Below, piece by piece: positions 60,426 through 64,000 of a stretch of 64,000 nt of DNA. Source of the DNA: MGIIa-L3 sp038125145 (GTDB lineage: Archaea; Thermoplasmatota; Poseidoniia; Poseidoniales; Poseidoniaceae); assembly GCA_038125145.1 (NCBI GenBank), contig JAYPDK010000001.1, positions 6,488 through 70,487 of the forward strand, written 5' to 3'. Every line of letters begins with the position of its first letter. The stretch's first letter is position 1. The notes under the pieces are model-generated. The model was given only the letters and a program-made list of their open reading frames with translations. It made no database searches and was not told the origin of the DNA. Both the position numbers and the translations under genes were made by a program.

Positions 60426-60464
60426 TGTCGCGCTCAAGGGGCAGTCGCATCGAGGGAGGAGGGC

Positions 60465-61781
60465 ATGGAGGACGCCGCTTCGCTTCCGGCACCGCTGGAA
60501 GCATGGCTGGACGCCTTGTTGCGGGACCCTGACGACCTTCGCGACGTCCTGAACCGGTTGGACGGCATCGGGTGCCGGGCATGGCTGGTTGGAGGCTGCG
60601 TTCGCGACGCGCTCAGCCACCAACCCGTGTACGACGTCGACCTCGCGGTTGACCTCGAGCCGGCCGACCTGCTGGCTGCCTTTGGCGATCGCGCCAAAGC
60701 CACCGGGGCCGAATTCGGAACCGTGACGTTGTTGGCTGCGAATGGAACACCGTTCCAGGCCACGACGCTGCGCATCGACGGGACGTACGTTGACGGTCGC
60801 CGGCCCGCGTCGGTTGAACTAACCACAGACCTCGCCAAGGACGTGGCACGTCGGGACCTGACGATCAACGCCATGGCCGTGGACCCCGCACGCCGCTGCC
60901 TCATCGACCTTCATGGCGGTCAGCGTGACCTCAACGATGGGGTGCTGCGGGCGGTAGGACGAGCGAGCGAGCGCCTGCACGAGGATGCCTTGCGCATCAT
61001 GCGCGTGTACAGATTCGCGGCTCAGGCGAGGGCGGAAGGCGACCCATGGAGGATCGAAGCCTCGTTGCGCAGCGCGTTGGCTGCCACGTCAGACCGCCTT
61101 TCCATGGTCGCCATGGAACGTGTGTGGCACGAACTGCAGCGTCTGCTCCGAGGCGACCATGCTCCGCGGGTGATGTGGATGATGCATGAGGACGGTGTGC
61201 TCGACACGGTGCTCCCGGACGCGAACCTCTCCACGTCGGGTTTCGCCCATTTCCCGCGCCCTCGGGAGGGCACGGAAACCGGAGACGACGGGGACCGCGT
61301 CGATGGGCGCCTCGCACTGCTGCTGTCCGACCTGGACGGCGCTGGGGTCATCGCCTGCTTGCGCAGGCTGACCGCCCCGCGGAAGGTCATCGAGCGTGTG
61401 GCGCGGCTGCACCGCTCGCTGGCCCAGCCACCCCCAACAACGCCAGCAGAAGTGCGACTCCTCCACCACAGATGGAAGATGGACCTCCCGCTGCACGTCA
61501 ACACAGCGCTTGCCCATGACCTCGCCCTCGGGGGAACGGCGTGGGGAGGTGCCGTCGACCTGATCGAGGCGACCTCCCCCGCGCGGATGGAAGAGGCCCT
61601 GCTTGATGGCCACACCATCATGGCCCACACCGGCCTGTCCAAAGGAGAGCGACTCGGTCGACTGAAGACGTGGTTGCACCGCATCCAACTCGAGGCGGAC
61701 GTGGTGGACGAGGGCGTGATGCTTGGACACCTTGGGCGCCTCCCGTGGAACGGCCCAGTCGACTCGTGGCCGAGGCTCTGA
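60465..61781 (+). CDS. cca: class II (bacterial-type) CCA tRNA nucleotidyltransferase
   Basis: The 438-residue enzyme adds CCA to tRNA 3' ends. The nucleotidyltransferase motif is WLVGGCVRDALSHQPVYDVD, the metal-binding DxD being DVD. RRDLTINAMAVDP, DLHGGQRDLNDG and the neck motif ERLHEDALRIMRVYRFA follow in the order of class II enzymes. Archaeal CCA enzymes are usually class I, so this copy is bacterial-like and probably acquired. A poly(A) polymerase of the same family cannot be excluded. The ATG follows a strong GGGAGGA sequence. Confidence 0.88.
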   Translation: MEDAASLPAPLEAWLDALLRDPDDLRDVLNRLDGIGCRAWLVGGCVRDALSHQPVYDVDLAVDLEPADLLAAFGDRAKATGAEFGTVTLLAANGTPFQATTLRIDGTYVDGRRPASVELTTDLAKDVARRDLTINAMAVDPARRCLIDLHGGQRDLNDGVLRAVGRASERLHEDALRIMRVYRFAAQARAEGDPWRIEASLRSALAATSDRLSMVAMERVWHELQRLLRGDHAPRVMWMMHEDGVLDTVLPDANLSTSGFAHFPRPREGTETGDDGDRVDGRLALLLSDLDGAGVIACLRRLTAPRKVIERVARLHRSLAQPPPTTPAEVRLLHHRWKMDLPLHVNTALAHDLALGGTAWGGAVDLIEATSPARMEEALLDGHTIMAHTGLSKGERLGRLKTWLHRIQLEADVVDEGVMLGHLGRLPWNGPVDSWPRL

Positions 61782-61798
61782 GCCGCAACGGCCACATG

Positions 61799-61806
61799 TT
61801 CAAATC
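61799..61806 (+). promoter_or_regulatory. TATA-like element for the EF-hand gene
   Basis: The sequence TTCAAATC is centred 25-26 bases before the ATG at 61828, so the mRNA is probably leaderless. Confidence 0.45.
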
Positions 61807-61827
61807 GAGGCATCGTTTTGGCACGTC

Positions 61828-62691
61828 ATGAGCAACATCCTCGTCGAGGTTGCCCGCAAGGAAGCGCGACGGAGGCTGGAAGCCCGTGGTGTCGACGCTG
61901 GTGTCATCGACCGGCTGCCCTCCATCGAGGACGGGTTCGTCGTGTGGCTGTCGAGGTCGGGCATGCCGATGGAGGCCGTCGACGACCTCATGCAAGCACG
62001 TGGCGGTTATGTCGACCGAGTTCAACTGGAAAACGTCGTCCGTGAAACCACTGGACACGAGCCACCTGCGTGGGTCCTTGACCTCTTGATGACCTCCATG
62101 GACGCGAGCGGAGATGGACGCGTCTCCTCCGGTGAGATGTGGAGGTGGGCGGCCGCGCGAGGCCTCGACGTGCCTGAATCCTTGTTGGCCGATCCGGTGG
62201 AGCCAGATGCAATGGACGGCGCGTCAACAGATGCGGCGGTCGAGGATTCCATACCACATGAAAGCGAGGATGTCGAGGCGACACACCCCGAGATGGAGGT
62301 CCAAAATGAGGCCACCGTCGACCAACCTGCGCCCGAACCTGCGGCGGCGCAACCCGTCCCTCCCTCACCCGTGGCGGTCGCCTCCGTGGACGACCTCGCT
62401 TCGGTGTTTCACGCCCTCGGGCAAAACAAGCGAGGCGTGGAAATTGAGGCGGCGGTGGCCGCAAACAGGCAACGCTTCCTCATCTCAGGCGTTGTAACGG
62501 ACGAACGTACGACGCTGCTCGGCGAGCCTGGATGGCGCAGGGGACGAACGGTTGGCGTGAACACCGAAGCCGGCATGGTTGACCTTCAACTCCCAGAAGA
62601 GGCCGAAGTTCCATGGAGAAGCGTCGCTGTTGAGGCGAGCTTGGCCGGGTGGAATCGAGGACTCGCTCGGCCTGTGTTTCGAATCGGTTGA
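61828..62691 (+). CDS. EF-hand protein of unknown function
   Basis: The 287-residue cytoplasmic protein has a helical N-terminus and a canonical EF-hand calcium loop near residue 93 (MDASGDGRVSSGEMWRW: D, S, D, G, V and E at loop positions). A second, weaker hand may precede it. The middle is an acidic, proline-rich linker (about 130-190), and the last 95 residues have a beta character (RFLISGVVTDERTTLL). EF-hands are rare in archaea and suggest calcium sensing. It is followed 3 bases later by the convergent acyl-CoA dehydrogenase. Confidence 0.7.
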   Translation: MSNILVEVARKEARRRLEARGVDAGVIDRLPSIEDGFVVWLSRSGMPMEAVDDLMQARGGYVDRVQLENVVRETTGHEPPAWVLDLLMTSMDASGDGRVSSGEMWRWAAARGLDVPESLLADPVEPDAMDGASTDAAVEDSIPHESEDVEATHPEMEVQNEATVDQPAPEPAAAQPVPPSPVAVASVDDLASVFHALGQNKRGVEIEAAVAANRQRFLISGVVTDERTTLLGEPGWRRGRTVGVNTEAGMVDLQLPEEAEVPWRSVAVEASLAGWNRGLARPVFRIG

Positions 62692-62694
62692 CGC

Positions 62695-63864
62695 TCAGCG
62701 CAGGCTGCGACCGATCACCAAACGCTGCACTTCTTGCGTCCCCTCGTAGATCTGGGTGATCTTGGCGTCGCGGAAAAAGCGCTCCACTGGGAATTCCTTG
62801 GTGTAGCCGTACCCACCGAGGACCTGGATGGCTCGCTCGCTCACCCACATCGCGGTGTCGCCAGCGTAGAGTTTGGCCATGCTCGCTTCCTTCGTGTGTC
62901 GCGGGCCTCCGGAAGCGTAGTGGTGGTGCTTGGCCGCAGCAGCCCTGTACACCAGCAACCGTGCGGCGTCGATGCGTGTCGCCATGTCCGCAAGGTAGGC
63001 GGTGATCATTTGGTGGCTTGCAATCGTACGGCCAAAGGTCTCGCGCTCATGGGCGTACTTGAGCGCCGCTTCATAGGCACCCTGGGCGATGCCGAGGGCC
63101 TGTGCTGCGATGCCGATGCGGCTGTTGTCCAGTGCGTTCATCGCGATGGGGAAGCCTTCGCCGGCGCCCTTCAGAACGTTGCCAGCAGGTACCTTGCAGT
63201 TCTCGAGGATGAGCGTGCACGTGTCCGAGGAGCGAATGCCCAACTTGTCCTCCTTCTTACCGACGGAGAAGCCTTCGAACCCTTGTTCGACGATGAAGGC
63301 CGTCGTACCGCCGTGCTTTTTTACCCCGTATTCAGGGTGGTCGACGTCCTTGGCGAAGAGGACGTAGATCCCCGCCTGAACACCGTTGGTGACCCACATC
63401 TTCTCGCCGTTGAGGACCCAATGGCTGCCGTCGTCGGCGAGTTTGGCACGGCACGACATCGAGGCGGCGTCGGTGCCAGCACCCGCTTCGCTCAACGAGT
63501 ACGCACCCACTTCGCCTGCAGCGAGGCGAGGCAGGTAGGCTTGCTTCTGGGCTTCGGTGCCGTGGAGGTTGATCGTCATCGCGCACAGCCCCACGTGAAC
63601 GCAGAACATGACGGCGAAGGACGGGTCAACCCTCGCAAGTTCCTCGACGATGATGGCCTCGGTGATGTCGTCCAGTTTCTGGCCACCGTAGGCTTCGGGA
63701 ATGGTGACGCCTTGAAGTCCGTACTCCAGGAAGGTTGCCCACTCCTCGGTTGGCGGGCGTTGGTCACGGTCCCGGGCCTCGGCGGTCGGAGCAAGGACCG
63801 ATTCCGCAAAATCCCGCACCATCTCGCGAATCATCTCGTGCTCTTCGGTCTCCCTGAAGTCCAT
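62695..63864 (-). CDS. acyl-CoA dehydrogenase
   Basis: The 389-residue FAD enzyme oxidises acyl-CoA to enoyl-CoA in fatty-acid or amino-acid breakdown. Visible signatures are AYSLSEAGAGTDAASM (FAD and substrate binding), KMWVTNG, RETFGRTIASHQMI, QVLGGYGYTKEFPVER and the catalytic glutamate in QIYEGTQEVQRLVIGR. Full length. The gene is bacterial-like. Chain-length preference cannot be judged. A TATA-like element at 63897-63904 would give a short leader. Confidence 0.95.
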   Translation of the reverse strand: MDFRETEEHEMIREMVRDFAESVLAPTAEARDRDQRPPTEEWATFLEYGLQGVTIPEAYGGQKLDDITEAIIVEELARVDPSFAVMFCVHVGLCAMTINLHGTEAQKQAYLPRLAAGEVGAYSLSEAGAGTDAASMSCRAKLADDGSHWVLNGEKMWVTNGVQAGIYVLFAKDVDHPEYGVKKHGGTTAFIVEQGFEGFSVGKKEDKLGIRSSDTCTLILENCKVPAGNVLKGAGEGFPIAMNALDNSRIGIAAQALGIAQGAYEAALKYAHERETFGRTIASHQMITAYLADMATRIDAARLLVYRAAAAKHHHYASGGPRHTKEASMAKLYAGDTAMWVSERAIQVLGGYGYTKEFPVERFFRDAKITQIYEGTQEVQRLVIGRSLR

Positions 63865-63896
63865 CGTCGCACCCGATTGAGAGCACCGGCCCGAGA

Positions 63897-63904
63897 CACT
63901 TGAA
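63897..63904 (-). promoter_or_regulatory. TATA-like element for the acyl-CoA dehydrogenase gene
   Basis: On the minus strand this reads TTCAAGTG, centred about 36 bases before the ATG at 63864. Confidence 0.35.
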
Positions 63905-63939
63905 GCATGTGCTTTGCCCGAACGCCGGGTCGAGACGGG

Positions 63940-63947
63940 TTCAAATA
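63940..63947 (+). promoter_or_regulatory. TATA-like element for the gene at the right edge
   Basis: The sequence TTCAAATA is centred about 31 bases before the ATG at 63975. Confidence 0.4.
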
Positions 63948-63974
63948 CCGGATGTTTGAGCCGGGCCGTGAGGT

Positions 63975-64000
63975 ATGACCATGGACGACGAGGACATCGA
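63975..64000 (+). CDS. partial CDS at the right edge (5' end only)
   Basis: An ATG at 63975 opens a frame that reads MTMDDEDI before the window ends. A second ATG lies at 63981. The TATA-like element at 63940-63947 supports a real start. Only eight codons are visible, so nothing can be said of its function. Confidence 0.4.

Noticed and set aside
63934..63952. GGGTTCAAATACC resembles a tRNA T-arm
   Set aside because: The stem does not pair over five bases and no acceptor or anticodon arm is found; it fits better as a TATA element for the edge gene.

Overview
The window is a gene-dense (about 95% coding), GC-rich piece of an archaeal chromosome. Archaeal information-processing genes dominate: L37e, L44e, S27e, aIF2-alpha, Nop10, a PAC2-family protein, ABCE1, L10e, RPA with its COG3390 partner, Hel308 and the KEOPS subunit Cgi121. 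There is also an archaeal lipid pair (GGPP synthase and geranylgeranyl reductase), a tRNA-Ser without encoded CCA, and clear archaeal TATA boxes with many leaderless starts. These are mixed with bacterial-type genes: gyrase A/B, MutS/MutL, a class II CCA enzyme and an acyl-CoA dehydrogenase. There are also large secreted or membrane-anchored peptidases with PKD domains. This mixture best fits a planktonic marine Thermoplasmatota archaeon, most likely Marine Group II (Poseidoniia). That placement is an inference from gene content, not from a marker phylogeny.

Layout. 1-4.2 kb: L37e, two membrane proteins, the canonical archaeal translation cluster rpl44e-rps27e-aIF2a-nop10-PAC2, tRNA-Ser(CGA) and a SAMP/Urm1-like ubiquitin-fold protein. 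4.2-7.8 kb: a tandem pair of Cas4/RecB-like nucleases, each with a predicted Fe-S cysteine set and C-terminal OB folds. 7.8-10.2 kb: ABCE1 and L10e. 10.3-16.1 kb: a membrane-anchored protein, then overlapping mutS-mutL. 16.1-21.2 kb: aroA, moaA, a pilin-like protein and the two lipid genes. 21.2-24.3 kb: a degenerate HemC-like protein and a protein with three SAP-like repeats. 24.3-29.9 kb: a tight minus-strand run in which RPA and COG3390 are followed by a small unknown protein, two TadC/ArlJ half-proteins and a TadA/ArlI-type ATPase. 30.1-36.1 kb: TldE, TldD, Cgi121 and Hel308. 36.1-42.3 kb: membrane and secreted proteins, an SprT-like protein, a hotdog thioesterase, an AstE-like zinc hydrolase and a LeuA-like synthase. 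42.4-47.0 kb: gyrA/gyrB. 47.3-54.5 kb: aroD, a secreted protein, a 1,400-residue PKD metallopeptidase and a divergent M28 peptidase. 54.6-64 kb: membrane proteins, a thymidylate kinase with a long C-terminal extension, an M61 peptidase, a SerK/ParB-like protein, the CCA enzyme, an EF-hand protein, an acyl-CoA dehydrogenase and the start of one more gene.

How the genes work together. Much of the window concerns DNA maintenance: MutS/L, gyrase, RPA, Hel308 and the nuclease-OB pair. A second theme is protein scavenging, with M30-like, M28 and M61 peptidases and TldD/E. A third is basic anabolism: shikimate steps AroD and AroA, isoprenoid lipids, and MoaA.

The best candidates for something undescribed are (1) the tandem Fe-S nuclease/OB-fold pair, (2) the apparent operon joining single-stranded-DNA-binding proteins to a type IV pilus motor, and (3) small near-palindromic TATA elements that appear to drive two divergent, mostly leaderless genes. 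No CRISPR array, rRNA, insertion sequence or prophage was seen, and no gene-free stretch exceeds 300 bases.
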